Shown here: positions 1 to 6,916 of the stretch, piece by piece | Layout of the letters: every line of letters starts with the position of its first letter | How positions within the stretch are numbered: position 1 is the first letter of the stretch | DNA from: Streptomyces sp. MST-110588 | Lineage (GTDB): Bacteria; Actinomycetota; Actinomycetes; Streptomycetales; Streptomycetaceae | DNA: 64,000 bases | Reading direction: 5' to 3' | Assembly (NCBI RefSeq): GCF_022695595.1 | Contig: NZ_CP074380.1 | Span: 1,736,001-1,800,000 of the forward strand | Program-made: the position numbers and the translations under genes | Notes under the pieces: generated by a model | Seen by the model: only the letters and a program-made list of their open reading frames with translations | Told to the model about the DNA's origin: nothing | The model's database searches: none

Positions 1-308
1 GACGCGGTGGCGCGCTGGTGGGACCTGGAGAGCATCGCCGCGCGGCACCGGGCCTTCCTCGACGTCCACGAACCGGTGCTGCGCCGCTGGTCCCGGCGGC
101 GGGCCGGGCCCCCGAGGCCGCCTACCGCGACTATCTGCCGGCTCTGGACGCCTGGCGGCAGCTTCCGTACGCGGATCCCGGTCTGCCCTCTCCCCTCCTG
201 CCGGAGGGCTGGCCGGGCGGGCGCGCGGCGGAGGTGTTCGGCCGGCTGCACGGCAAACTCAGGGCGGCGGGCGCCGAGTTCGTACGTGAGGTGGTGGACG
301 GCTGCTGA
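1..308 (+). CDS. C-terminal part of a PaaX-family transcriptional regulator, frameshifted
   Basis: The 5' end lies outside the window. Reading starts in frame 1 with W-W-D-L-E and F-L-D-V-H-E-P, then continues from about position 105 in frame 3 with AAYRDYLPALDAWRQLPYAD, PGLPSPLLPEGWPG and a final VREVVDG. This is the typical end of PaaX proteins, which repress phenylacetyl-CoA or other aromatic acyl-CoA pathways. The switch is equivalent to one missing base inside the G/C run at about 97-112, so it may be a sequencing error rather than a dead gene. The aromatic acyl-CoA genes at 6.9-10.1 kb could be relevant, but that link is only inferred. Confidence 0.65.
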   Translation, partial: RGGALVGPGEHRRAAPGLPRRPRTGAAPLVPAAGRAPEAAYRDYLPALDAWRQLPYADPGLPSPLLPEGWPGGRAAEVFGRLHGKLRAAGAEFVREVVDGC

Positions 309-382
309 GACGCCCCGGGGTTCGGCGGCGGGCGGTGGCGGCCGGCCCTCGGCACCGGTCAGCAGTCAGCGGCCGGCGGCGC

Positions 383-416
383 TCGGCCCTCGGCCCTCGG
401 CCCTCGGCCCTCGGCA
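383..416. repeat. 7-bp tandem repeat (CCCTCGG unit)
   Basis: The unit CCCTCGG is repeated about four times in the 130-bp gap between the PaaX-like stop and the end of the convergent HAD gene. The two genes converge here, so it sits where transcripts end. No function is visible. Confidence 0.7.
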
Positions 417-438
417 GCAGTCAGCGCCCCCGCAGCGG

Positions 439-1152
439 TCAGCGCCTGCGCGGCTGTGCCCCGACGGCCGCCATGGGGCGCGGCCGGGAGGCGGCGACGG
501 TGGAGACCACGTCCTTGAAGGAGCTGCACATCCGGGTCCCGGCGACGGCCGCGAGCTCACCGAAACTGCCGACGCCGTACGTGACGGCGATCGGCTCCAT
601 GCGGGCCGTCACCGCCATCCGCATGTCCCCCACCGTGTCCCCTACATAGGCACACTCCCACGGCGGCACCCCGACCTCCGCCGCCGCCCGCAGCACCAGC
701 TCCGGGTGCGGCTTGCCGCGCCGGACCACGTCCTGGCAGACGACCGGCCCGAGCAGGTCGCGGATGCCCATCACTTCGAGCAGGGTTTCGGCGCTGCGCG
801 TGGCCTTGGAGGTGGCCACGGCCAGTTCTATGCCGTGGGCGCGCAGCGCGGACAGCCCGGCCGCGACGCCGGGGAAGAGCAGTTGGGGACCTTCGCCCAG
901 AACCTCGCAGGCGAACTGCTCGCGGTAGCGGGAGATGGCGGTCAGGACGGTGTCATGATCCTCCGGCATCCCCAGGAGCTGGCCGAAGGCGGTGCCCGGC
1001 GGCTTGCCCATGGCGGAGGCGGCCTGTCGGGTGGTGACCGCGCGGCCCTGCTCGGAGGCGACCTTGACGAGCAGGCGGCTGATGGCCGGCCGGGTGTTGG
1101 CGAGGGTTCCGTCGAGATCGAAGATGGCGGCTTTGATCGTCTCTGTGCTCAT
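439..1152 (-). CDS. HAD-superfamily phosphatase (phosphoglycolate-phosphatase-like)
   Basis: A 237-residue protein that opens with MSTETIKAAIFDLDGTLANT, which carries the DxDGT nucleophile motif. The third motif, GDTVGDMRMA, comes after a Lys-Pro-His (GKPHPE) motif. The size and cap arrangement fit the Gph/PGMB-like HAD phosphatases, which are cytoplasmic phosphomonoesterases. I chose the ATG at 1152 because the HAD core begins there and a GGAGG lies 13 bases upstream. An upstream ATG at 1203 would add 17 residues. The gene is divergent from receptor 1, and the space between holds ARE-like sequences. Butyrolactone synthesis needs a dephosphorylation step, so this could be the dedicated phosphatase, but that is inference. 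Confidence 0.8.
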   Translation of the reverse strand: MSTETIKAAIFDLDGTLANTRPAISRLLVKVASEQGRAVTTRQAASAMGKPPGTAFGQLLGMPEDHDTVLTAISRYREQFACEVLGEGPQLLFPGVAAGLSALRAHGIELAVATSKATRSAETLLEVMGIRDLLGPVVCQDVVRRGKPHPELVLRAAAEVGVPPWECAYVGDTVGDMRMAVTARMEPIAVTYGVGSFGELAAVAGTRMCSSFKDVVSTVAASRPRPMAAVGAQPRRR

Positions 1153-1409
1153 GCCCCGCACGGCGCCTCCAGGACGTACGCCGACTTCCAGTGACTCACG
1201 CATTGCTCGACACCTTTCCGATTTCCTCTGGATCTGTGGATCTATGGGTCCGATCGGGGTTCGTACGCCCTCGGACATGGGCAGCGTGTCGAGGACACCC
1301 GAAGGAAGAGGCGGACTCGCCGTGGTACGCCACCGCTTCCTGGTGACGTGCAGCCGTCGAGGTGGCATCGCCGGAAGAGACACTTCCCGTTACTCGCCTC
1401 CGCAGATTT

Positions 1410-1431
1410 AAAAACCGCCTGCGCTGTTTGT
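1410..1431. promoter_or_regulatory. Possible ARE-like butyrolactone-receptor site (weak)
   Basis: AAAAACCGCCTGCGCTGTTTG has the A-rich ACC left half and TGTTTGT-like right half of autoregulatory elements bound by ArpA/ScbR proteins. It lies in the 497-bp space between the divergent HAD and receptor genes. The match is imperfect, and the better site is at 1583-1605. The rest of this gap shows no gene. Confidence 0.3.
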
Positions 1432-1582
1432 CAATGCGCAGGGCGACGCTCCGGTAGCCCTGGGCCAACAATTACGGAGCCCCACCGGACCGGTTAACTC
1501 CTCAACAACCCTTGGATTACGGCATTCCGCCCGCTCACGGGAACATGGGTGCACCTGGATGGCCGGTCAGAGGCATTTTGAG

Positions 1583-1605
1583 AACCGCACGGTTGGTTTG
1601 TATGT
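1583..1605. promoter_or_regulatory. ARE-like operator upstream of receptor 1
   Basis: The palindrome AACCG-CA-CGGTT (1583-1594) is followed directly by GGTTTGTATGT, the conserved right half of streptomycete autoregulatory elements. It lies about 45-65 bp before the GTG of the TetR gene at 1650. Its position suggests autoregulation of the receptor, and possibly control of the divergent HAD gene. The similar motifs at 4672-4697 and 5522-5539 support the call. Confidence 0.55.
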
Positions 1606-1649
1606 AGACTACGGGCGCTCGTAGCCGGACTAGAGACAGGACGGACACC

Positions 1650-2645
1650 GTGCCGACTCAGCATCGAGCCATCCAAAGCCGCCAGGCGCTCATCCGCTCG
1701 GCGGCACAGACCTTCATCGAGAAGGGGGTGCCCGCATCCGGAATGGTGGAGATCAGCCGCCGGGCACGACTGAGCAAGGGAGCCCTCTACTTCCACTTCA
1801 GCTCCAAGGAAGACCTCACGCTCGCCGTGCGCGACGAGGCGCTGGGCACCCTGCGGGAGCTGGAGGAGGCACTCGTACGGTCCCCGCACCCCGCACGGAC
1901 CGCCATACGGGACTTCGCCATCGCACTGCTCGGCCGGGTGGACGCCGACGTGGTGATGCGGGCCGGACTTCAGCTCCGCCCGGAGACCGCCCGCGACATG
2001 GACGAGGCACACCTGGAGCAGCGGTGGTACACGCTCTTCCTGGACAAGGCGGCGGCCGACCGCAACGCCGGGCGGCTGCCCCCGGAGGCCGACCCCCGGC
2101 GGATCGCCCAGTTGGTGACCTCGCTGGTGGTGGGGCTGCTGCATCTGGGGCACGACGACCGGACATGGTGGGACAAGGACGTCATCACCGATATGTGGAG
2201 CCTGCTGCTGCACGCCGGGGCGCCGCCTTCCGAAGCGGCCGGCTCCGAAGCGCCCGGCTCCGGGTCCGACGCCGCCCCCGTCGCCGGCCCGGGCCCCGGG
2301 GACGCACGGAAGGGCGCGGTCGCGCGTACGGCTACGGGTACAGGTGCGCGTACGGATACGGGTACGGCTGTGCGTACGGGCTCGGCCGCGGGTACGGACA
2401 CCGGCGGGCCGGCCGGCGGATCCGGGCCGGCCGTGCGCAGGGCGCCGGCCGGCGCCCCGAGGGCCTCCGCGCCCAAAGCACCCGCCCCCAAGGCGTCCGA
2501 CATCTCTTCGACCGGTTCCGCGACCGGTTCCGCCACGGCGTTACTCGCTCCCGCCGTACGGGCCGCCGCCGCCCGTACCGCCTCCGTCACGGCACGGCAC
2601 GGACACCGGGCCGCCGACCGGTCGGTCACAACAGACCGGTCATGA
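1650..2645 (+). CDS. TetR-family gamma-butyrolactone receptor-like regulator with long low-complexity tail
   Basis: Residues 1-190 are a TetR regulator of the ArpA/ScbR type. The N-terminal helix-turn-helix ends in ARLSKGALYFHFSSKEDL, a hallmark of butyrolactone receptors, and the ligand domain contains W-Y-T-L-F-L and GRLPPEADP. Family members are about 210-230 residues long. This one reads to 331 because of an Ala/Gly/Pro/Thr-rich tail from about residue 185, built partly from tandem GTACGG-type DNA repeats. The start is GTG with an AGG-type ribosome site. A TTA (Leu) codon occurs in frame at 2541-2543, so the full-length product would depend on the rare bldA tRNA. It is a receptor or pseudo-receptor; ligand binding cannot be judged from sequence. 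Confidence 0.8.
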   Translation: MPTQHRAIQSRQALIRSAAQTFIEKGVPASGMVEISRRARLSKGALYFHFSSKEDLTLAVRDEALGTLRELEEALVRSPHPARTAIRDFAIALLGRVDADVVMRAGLQLRPETARDMDEAHLEQRWYTLFLDKAAADRNAGRLPPEADPRRIAQLVTSLVVGLLHLGHDDRTWWDKDVITDMWSLLLHAGAPPSEAAGSEAPGSGSDAAPVAGPGPGDARKGAVARTATGTGARTDTGTAVRTGSAAGTDTGGPAGGSGPAVRRAPAGAPRASAPKAPAPKASDISSTGSATGSATALLAPAVRAAAARTASVTARHGHRAADRSVTTDRS

Positions 2646-2799
2646 CCTCTCGGTCACGACCGGTGAAACGGGAAGCGGGGGCACGGTGCGAGCAGAACGG
2701 GGGATCAGGGGCGTACAGGTCGTGAGCGGATAGAAGGTGCGCACGGCGCGTCGGCCGACCGGAGTTGTCCACCGCTCGGACAGCCCGGCCCCGGCGCCC

Positions 2800-3831
2800 T
2801 CACACCTCGACCAGTACGGAACCGATGTGCCGCCCCTCCGTCAGCTCGAACAGGGCGCGCGGTGCCTGTGCGATGCCGCGCAGCCGGACGTGGGGGAAGA
2901 CCAGGGAGCCGTCCCGCAGGCCCCGCCCGAACTCCGCCGCCCACTCCCCGGGCAGGTCCGGGTGGTCCTGCCGGGAGAAGCCCGCCAGCGTGATCCGGCG
3001 GGCCACCATCAGTGCCGGGTCCACCCGTACGGCTGCCGGGGCACCCCCCAACTGAGCGGTCAGCGCGCCCACCAGCGCGCACCGGGCGCCGGTCGCGGCC
3101 ACCGCCAGCGCCGCCGCGAGCTGCTCGCCGCCCACCGTGTCGAGCAGGACGTCGACGCCCTCGGGCGCCGCCCGGCGCAGTTGTTCCAGGGCCGGCCCGG
3201 CGCCGCGCACGACGATGTCGTCGTAGCCCAGCTCCGTACGCAGCCGTTCCGCCTTGTGCGGGGAGCCGGTGCTGCCGATCACCCGCCGCGCGCCGAGCCG
3301 GCGGGCGATCTGTCCGGCCATGGCGCCGACCCCGCCGGCCGCCCCCGTGACGAACACGGTGTCCCCTGGGCGCACCGGGGCCGTACGGGTCAGCGCGCCC
3401 CAGGCCGTGGCGCCCTGGGAGAGGTACGCGGCGGGGTCGGGGAGCACCGCCGGGTCCGCGTGGTGGGCCCGCTCCTCCTCGACGACGGCGTACTCGCGCC
3501 AGCCGTAGGGGTGCACGACGAGATCACCGGGGGCGAAGCCGCCGCCGGAGGCTCGGACCACTTCGCCGACCGCGGGGCCCCACAGTGCCCGGCCCGGCAC
3601 AAAGGCGGGCATGGGGAGATCGGATTCGGTCATCATCGTGCGCATGGCGGCGGTGACGGACATGATCCGGTTGCGGACCAGAAGCCGGCCGGGGCCGGGT
3701 TCGGGCACCGGGACCTCCTCGGCCGCGAGGTGTCCGGCGCCCGGCGCGCCCTCGGGGCGGCTCACCAGACGTATCTCACGGTGGGTGGCGGGAACGGCTC
3801 CGCCGGGACCGTGGGAGCTGCGGGGTCGCAC
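2800..3831 (-). CDS. MDR-family NADPH-dependent oxidoreductase
   Basis: A 343-residue zinc-free medium-chain reductase like leukotriene B4 12-hydroxydehydrogenase and curcumin reductase. It has the N-terminal NRIMSVTAAMRTMM segment, the nucleotide fold VFVTGAAGGVGAMAGQIAR, and an end of the type RGIAQAPRALFELTEGRHIG. The GTG start at 3831 lies two bases after the TGA of the SDR gene, so the two are probably translationally coupled. In the butyrolactone setting this is a candidate for the butenolide-phosphate reductase step (the BprA role), although BprA homology itself was not tested. An unrelated enoyl or quinone reductase role is also possible. Confidence 0.82.
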   Translation of the reverse strand: MRPRSSHGPGGAVPATHREIRLVSRPEGAPGAGHLAAEEVPVPEPGPGRLLVRNRIMSVTAAMRTMMTESDLPMPAFVPGRALWGPAVGEVVRASGGGFAPGDLVVHPYGWREYAVVEEERAHHADPAVLPDPAAYLSQGATAWGALTRTAPVRPGDTVFVTGAAGGVGAMAGQIARRLGARRVIGSTGSPHKAERLRTELGYDDIVVRGAGPALEQLRRAAPEGVDVLLDTVGGEQLAAALAVAATGARCALVGALTAQLGGAPAAVRVDPALMVARRITLAGFSRQDHPDLPGEWAAEFGRGLRDGSLVFPHVRLRGIAQAPRALFELTEGRHIGSVLVEV

Positions 3832-3833
3832 GG

Positions 3834-4604
3834 TCAGATCGCCGTCCAGCCGCCGTCGACCGGGACCGTGGCGCCGGTGATGAACGAGGAGCGGTCGCAC
3901 AGCAGCCAGGCCGCGGCCTGTCCGACCTCGGCCGGGACGGCCAGCCGCTGCTGGATCGCCCGGGCGAGGAAGGTCTCCTCCAGGCCGGGCGTCGCGTCCA
4001 GGGCCGCCTGGAGCAGTTCGGTGCGGGTGTTGCCGACCGCCAGGGCGTTGACGCGGATGCCCTGCTCGGCGTACTCGGAGGCGGCGGCCTTGGTCAGGCC
4101 GATGACGGCGTGCTTGGCTGCGATGTACGGGGCGCCGACGCCGGTGGCCAGTACGCCGGCGACGCTGGAGGTGTTGACGATGGACCCGCCGCCCGTCTCC
4201 AGCATGGCGGCCGTCTCGTAGCGCAGGCAGTTCCACACCCCGCGTACGTTGACGTCCATGACGTAGTCGAAGTCGGCGTCGTCCATCTCGTGCAGCTTGG
4301 TGCCGACGGTGCCGTAGCCGGCGTTGTTGAACGCGCCGTCCAGGCGGCCGAAGCGTTCCACGGCCGTGGTGACCGCGCGTTCCACGTCACCCTTGCGGAT
4401 GACATCGCCGGCCACCGCGACGGCCCGCCCGCCGCTCGCCCCGATCTCCTCGGCGAGCGCCTCCAGGAGCTTTTCGCGCCGGGCGAAGAGCACCACCGCG
4501 GCGCCCTCGGCGGCGAACAGGCGGGCCGCCGCCGCGCCGATCCCGCTGGAGGCCCCGGTGATCATCACTGTCTTGCCGTCGAGCATTCGCCGATCATCAG
4601 TCAT
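3834..4604 (-). CDS. SDR-family ketoreductase (ScbB-like candidate)
   Basis: A 256-residue classical short-chain dehydrogenase. It has the cofactor motif TGASSGIGAAAARLF, the NNAG motif in GAFNNAGYG, catalytic Ser in NTSSVAG, Tyr and Lys in PYIAAKHAV, and the C-terminal ITGATVPVDGGW. The start is the ATG at 4604, where the SDR core begins. An in-frame ATG further upstream would run through the ARE-like region and gives no family homology. The gene is divergent from receptor 2 with an ARE-like operator between them, and leads the SDR-MDR operon. Butyrolactone clusters encode an SDR that reduces the C-6 ketone, and this gene fits that role by context. Confidence 0.85.
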   Translation of the reverse strand: MTDDRRMLDGKTVMITGASSGIGAAAARLFAAEGAAVVLFARREKLLEALAEEIGASGGRAVAVAGDVIRKGDVERAVTTAVERFGRLDGAFNNAGYGTVGTKLHEMDDADFDYVMDVNVRGVWNCLRYETAAMLETGGGSIVNTSSVAGVLATGVGAPYIAAKHAVIGLTKAAASEYAEQGIRVNALAVGNTRTELLQAALDATPGLEETFLARAIQQRLAVPAEVGQAAAWLLCDRSSFITGATVPVDGGWTAI

Positions 4605-4630
4605 GGGGGCAGTAAAACAGGCGCCGTGAC

Positions 4631-4647
4631 GGCCGGAAAAACCGGCC
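4631..4647. promoter_or_regulatory. GGCCGG/CCGGCC hairpin in the SDR leader
   Basis: A perfect inverted repeat with 6-bp arms GGCCGG and CCGGCC around a five-A loop, 27-43 bp upstream of the SDR ATG. It would lie in the 5' leader of the SDR transcript if transcription starts near the ARE. The function is unknown. Confidence 0.4.
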
Positions 4648-4660
4648 TCGGCAGCCCTTT

Positions 4661-4697
4661 CCAACCACTTTTCAATACCGCGTGGTTGGCTTATTTC
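4661..4697. promoter_or_regulatory. ARE-like operator between SDR and receptor 2
   Basis: Two overlapping signals are seen. CCAACCAC (4661-4668) and GTGGTTGG (4682-4689) form a perfect 8-bp inverted repeat with a 13-bp spacer. AATACCGCGTGGTTGGCTTAT from 4674 resembles receptor-bound autoregulatory elements. The site lies about 60 bp from the SDR start and about 110 bp from the receptor start, so it could control both divergent genes. Confidence 0.6.
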
Positions 4698-4806
4698 GAG
4701 CCGCGAAAATAGACTGCGGGTCAAGCTCGGGGGGATCACCGCGGATGCCGGCCCGAGGTTCCGCGAGAGCGACGTTCACGACAGAACAGAAGAAGGAGGG
4801 TGACCG

Positions 4807-5424
4807 GTGGTCAAGCAGGAACGTGCACTGCGCACACGACGCGCCGTCCTCCAAGCGGCGGCCGAGGTCATCGGCGAGCGCGGCTACGGAGCCGCCACCA
4901 TGGCCGAGATCATCCAGCGCGCCGGGGTGACCAAGGGAGCCCTGTACTTCCACTTCCCCTCCAAGGACGCCCTGGCGCGGGCCGTCATCGAGGAGCAGAC
5001 CGACCCCTTCGTCCCCAAGGAGACCGAGTCCCGCCTCCAGGACGCCATCGACTTCACCCATGAGGTGGCCATCGCCCTGCGGGACGACGCGCTGCTCCAG
5101 GCCGGCACCCGGATCGCGGTGGAGACGACCTTCAGCGACACGCCCATGGTGCCGTACCAGGAGTGGATCAACATCATGACGGAGATCTTCGGCGAGGCAC
5201 GCCGACGGGGCGAGCTGCTGCCCTCGGTGGACCCCGCCAAGGCGGCCGAGTTCTTCGTGTCCTCCTACACCGGCGTGCAGCTCTTCTCGCTGGCGGCCTC
5301 GGGGCGCCAGGACCTGCCCGCGCGGGTGACGTCGCTGTGGAAGCACATCCTCCCCGGGCTGGCCTCCCCCGGCGCCATGACGCATGTCGACCCCCAGGGA
5401 AGGCCGCACAAGACCGCCGCCTGA
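4807..5424 (+). CDS. Gamma-butyrolactone receptor protein (ArpA/ScbR family, TetR fold)
   Basis: A 205-residue TetR protein of canonical receptor length. The helix-turn-helix reads AEIIQRAGVTKGALYFHF, and the ligand domain has PYQEWINIMTEIFGEARR, which carries the Trp conserved in butyrolactone receptors. The following GELLP and YTGVQLFSLA are typical of ScbR, FarA and BarA. The start is the GTG at 4807 behind a strong AGGAGG. Its neighbours are the divergent SDR and the downstream afsA-like gene, the usual receptor context. It is the better candidate for the true ligand-responsive receptor; the protein at 1650-2645 may be a paralogue or pseudo-receptor. Confidence 0.88.
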   Translation: MVKQERALRTRRAVLQAAAEVIGERGYGAATMAEIIQRAGVTKGALYFHFPSKDALARAVIEEQTDPFVPKETESRLQDAIDFTHEVAIALRDDALLQAGTRIAVETTFSDTPMVPYQEWINIMTEIFGEARRRGELLPSVDPAKAAEFFVSSYTGVQLFSLAASGRQDLPARVTSLWKHILPGLASPGAMTHVDPQGRPHKTAA

Positions 5425-5521
5425 GTCCGCCTCCGGCGCCCCTTCACGCTCCTGCCCGGCTGTTCACCCGCTTCCGCCCCTGTGGCCTCCCCCCTGAAAA
5501 TCAGGCAGCACGGACTGGAAA

Positions 5522-5539
5522 ACAAACCGGCTGGTCTGT
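5522..5539. promoter_or_regulatory. ARE-like operator upstream of the afsA homologue
   Basis: ACAAACC-GGCT-GGTCTGT is a near-perfect inverted repeat (6 of 7 arm bases pair), and the trailing ATCTTGG adds similarity to autoregulatory elements. It lies about 90-105 bp before the afsA start, where receptor proteins typically bind to repress the synthase. Confidence 0.6.
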
Positions 5540-5627
5540 ATCTTGGTCGCCGTCGGTCCGCCGTCGGTCCGCCGTCGCGTCCATGGGCACGGGCCGCTGA
5601 GCTCTACCCACCAGGGAGGGAATCCGG

Positions 5628-6680
5628 ATGACCAGCGCAGCCCTCGCCGCGCCGCACGACACCGCCGGCCGCCGGGCCGGCCGTGTGCCGTCCCGTCCCC
5701 GCGTCCTGGACATGCCGCCGCTGACGACGACGGTGCCCCGCGAGTACGTACACCGGGCCGCGCTGTCCGAGGTGTTCCTGACCGACTGGGGGTACGCCGG
5801 GGACGACACATGGGTGGTCGGCGCGCAGTGGCCGCGGGCGCACAGCTTCTACGGCCCGGCCGGCGGCCTGCACGACCCGGTGCTGCTGGTCGAGACCATA
5901 CGGCAGGCGGGCATCCTGCTCAGTCACGTGGCCCACGGGGTGCCGCTGGAGAACTCCATCATCTGGCAGGACATGCGCTACCGCCTGGCCCCCGAAGCAC
6001 TGCGGACGTCCGCGACCCCCGCCGAGATAGAGCTGCACGTGCGCGACGAGGACCTGGTGCGCCGCGGCGCCCGGCTGGCCGGCGCCCGCCAGCGCTACCG
6101 CGTCCTGCGCGACGGGGCCGAACTGGCCACCGCCACCTTGGACTTCTCCTGCCACAGCCCGGCCGTCTACCGCCGGCTGCGCGGCGCGTACTGCGACCTG
6201 GAGCACGCCTACGCCCGGCGGCTGCCCCCGCCGGAGCCGCTGCTGCCGCCGCTGGTCGCACGCGACCGTACGGCCGATGTGGTGCTCTCCCCCACCGGCC
6301 GGCCGCATCTGTGGCAGTTGAGGGTGGACACCGCACACCCCGTGCTCTTCGACCACCCCGTGGACCATACCCCCGGCATGCTGCTGGTGGAGGCCGCCCG
6401 GCAGGCCGCGCAGGCCACGGCGGGCCCCGGATTCGTCCTGCCGGTGGAGATGGAGTGCGCCTTCGAGCGGTACGGCGAGCTGGACGCGCCCTGCTGGGTG
6501 CGGGCCACGCCGCGCGGCCATGACGTCGCGGGCCGGTTCCGCGTGGACATAGCGGTGGAACAGTACGACCAGCCCGTTTTTTCCGCCCGAATCGCCGCGC
6601 GTCCGGCAGGCCGATCGGCGGAAAACTCCTTTTCGCATTCCGGCCGTGGCTCGAACGGCTGCCCCCTTCCGTCGAATTGA
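5628..6680 (+). CDS. AfsA-family gamma-butyrolactone synthase
   Basis: A 350-residue member of the A-factor biosynthesis hotdog family. Known members condense a beta-ketoacyl chain from acyl carrier protein with dihydroxyacetone phosphate, the first step of butyrolactone synthesis. Two AfsA repeats are visible. The first, residues 40-170, has VHRAALSEVFLTDW and ETIRQAGILLSHVAHGVP. The second, residues 210-330, has RTADVVLSPTG, DHPVDHTPGMLLVEAARQAA and MECAFERYGELDAPCWV. The ATG follows AGGGAGGG. The end is slightly longer than usual, with a Ser/Arg/Gly-rich tail. With the reductases and receptors next door this looks like a complete signalling cassette. Confidence 0.9.
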   Translation: MTSAALAAPHDTAGRRAGRVPSRPRVLDMPPLTTTVPREYVHRAALSEVFLTDWGYAGDDTWVVGAQWPRAHSFYGPAGGLHDPVLLVETIRQAGILLSHVAHGVPLENSIIWQDMRYRLAPEALRTSATPAEIELHVRDEDLVRRGARLAGARQRYRVLRDGAELATATLDFSCHSPAVYRRLRGAYCDLEHAYARRLPPPEPLLPPLVARDRTADVVLSPTGRPHLWQLRVDTAHPVLFDHPVDHTPGMLLVEAARQAAQATAGPGFVLPVEMECAFERYGELDAPCWVRATPRGHDVAGRFRVDIAVEQYDQPVFSARIAARPAGRSAENSFSHSGRGSNGCPLPSN

Positions 6681-6792
6681 ATGCCGGGCGCCGCTTAGTG
6701 CCCCATTCGACGCGAAAAAGCCGCTGCCCCACGCCTGAACCCGCCGCCCCAATACGGAATGGTCCGTACCTTCGTTGTCCGATGTCCGGAGC

Positions 6793-6862
6793 GGCGGGTC
6801 CGGTATGCCAGGTACCGACTCCGGTATGCCGAGTACCGGCTCCGGAATGGCGGGTCCGGGAC
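6793..6862. repeat. Degenerate tandem repeat, about 21-bp period, three copies
   Basis: Copies resembling ACTCCGGTATGCCGAGTACC follow one another in the 236-bp gap after the afsA homologue and before the end of the convergent monooxygenase gene. No reading frame here looks coding. Confidence 0.6.
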
Positions 6863-6916
6863 CAACCGGCGGCGAGGGCCGGGCGTCACCGCGGCCACAC
6901 GTCACCGGGCCAGATG

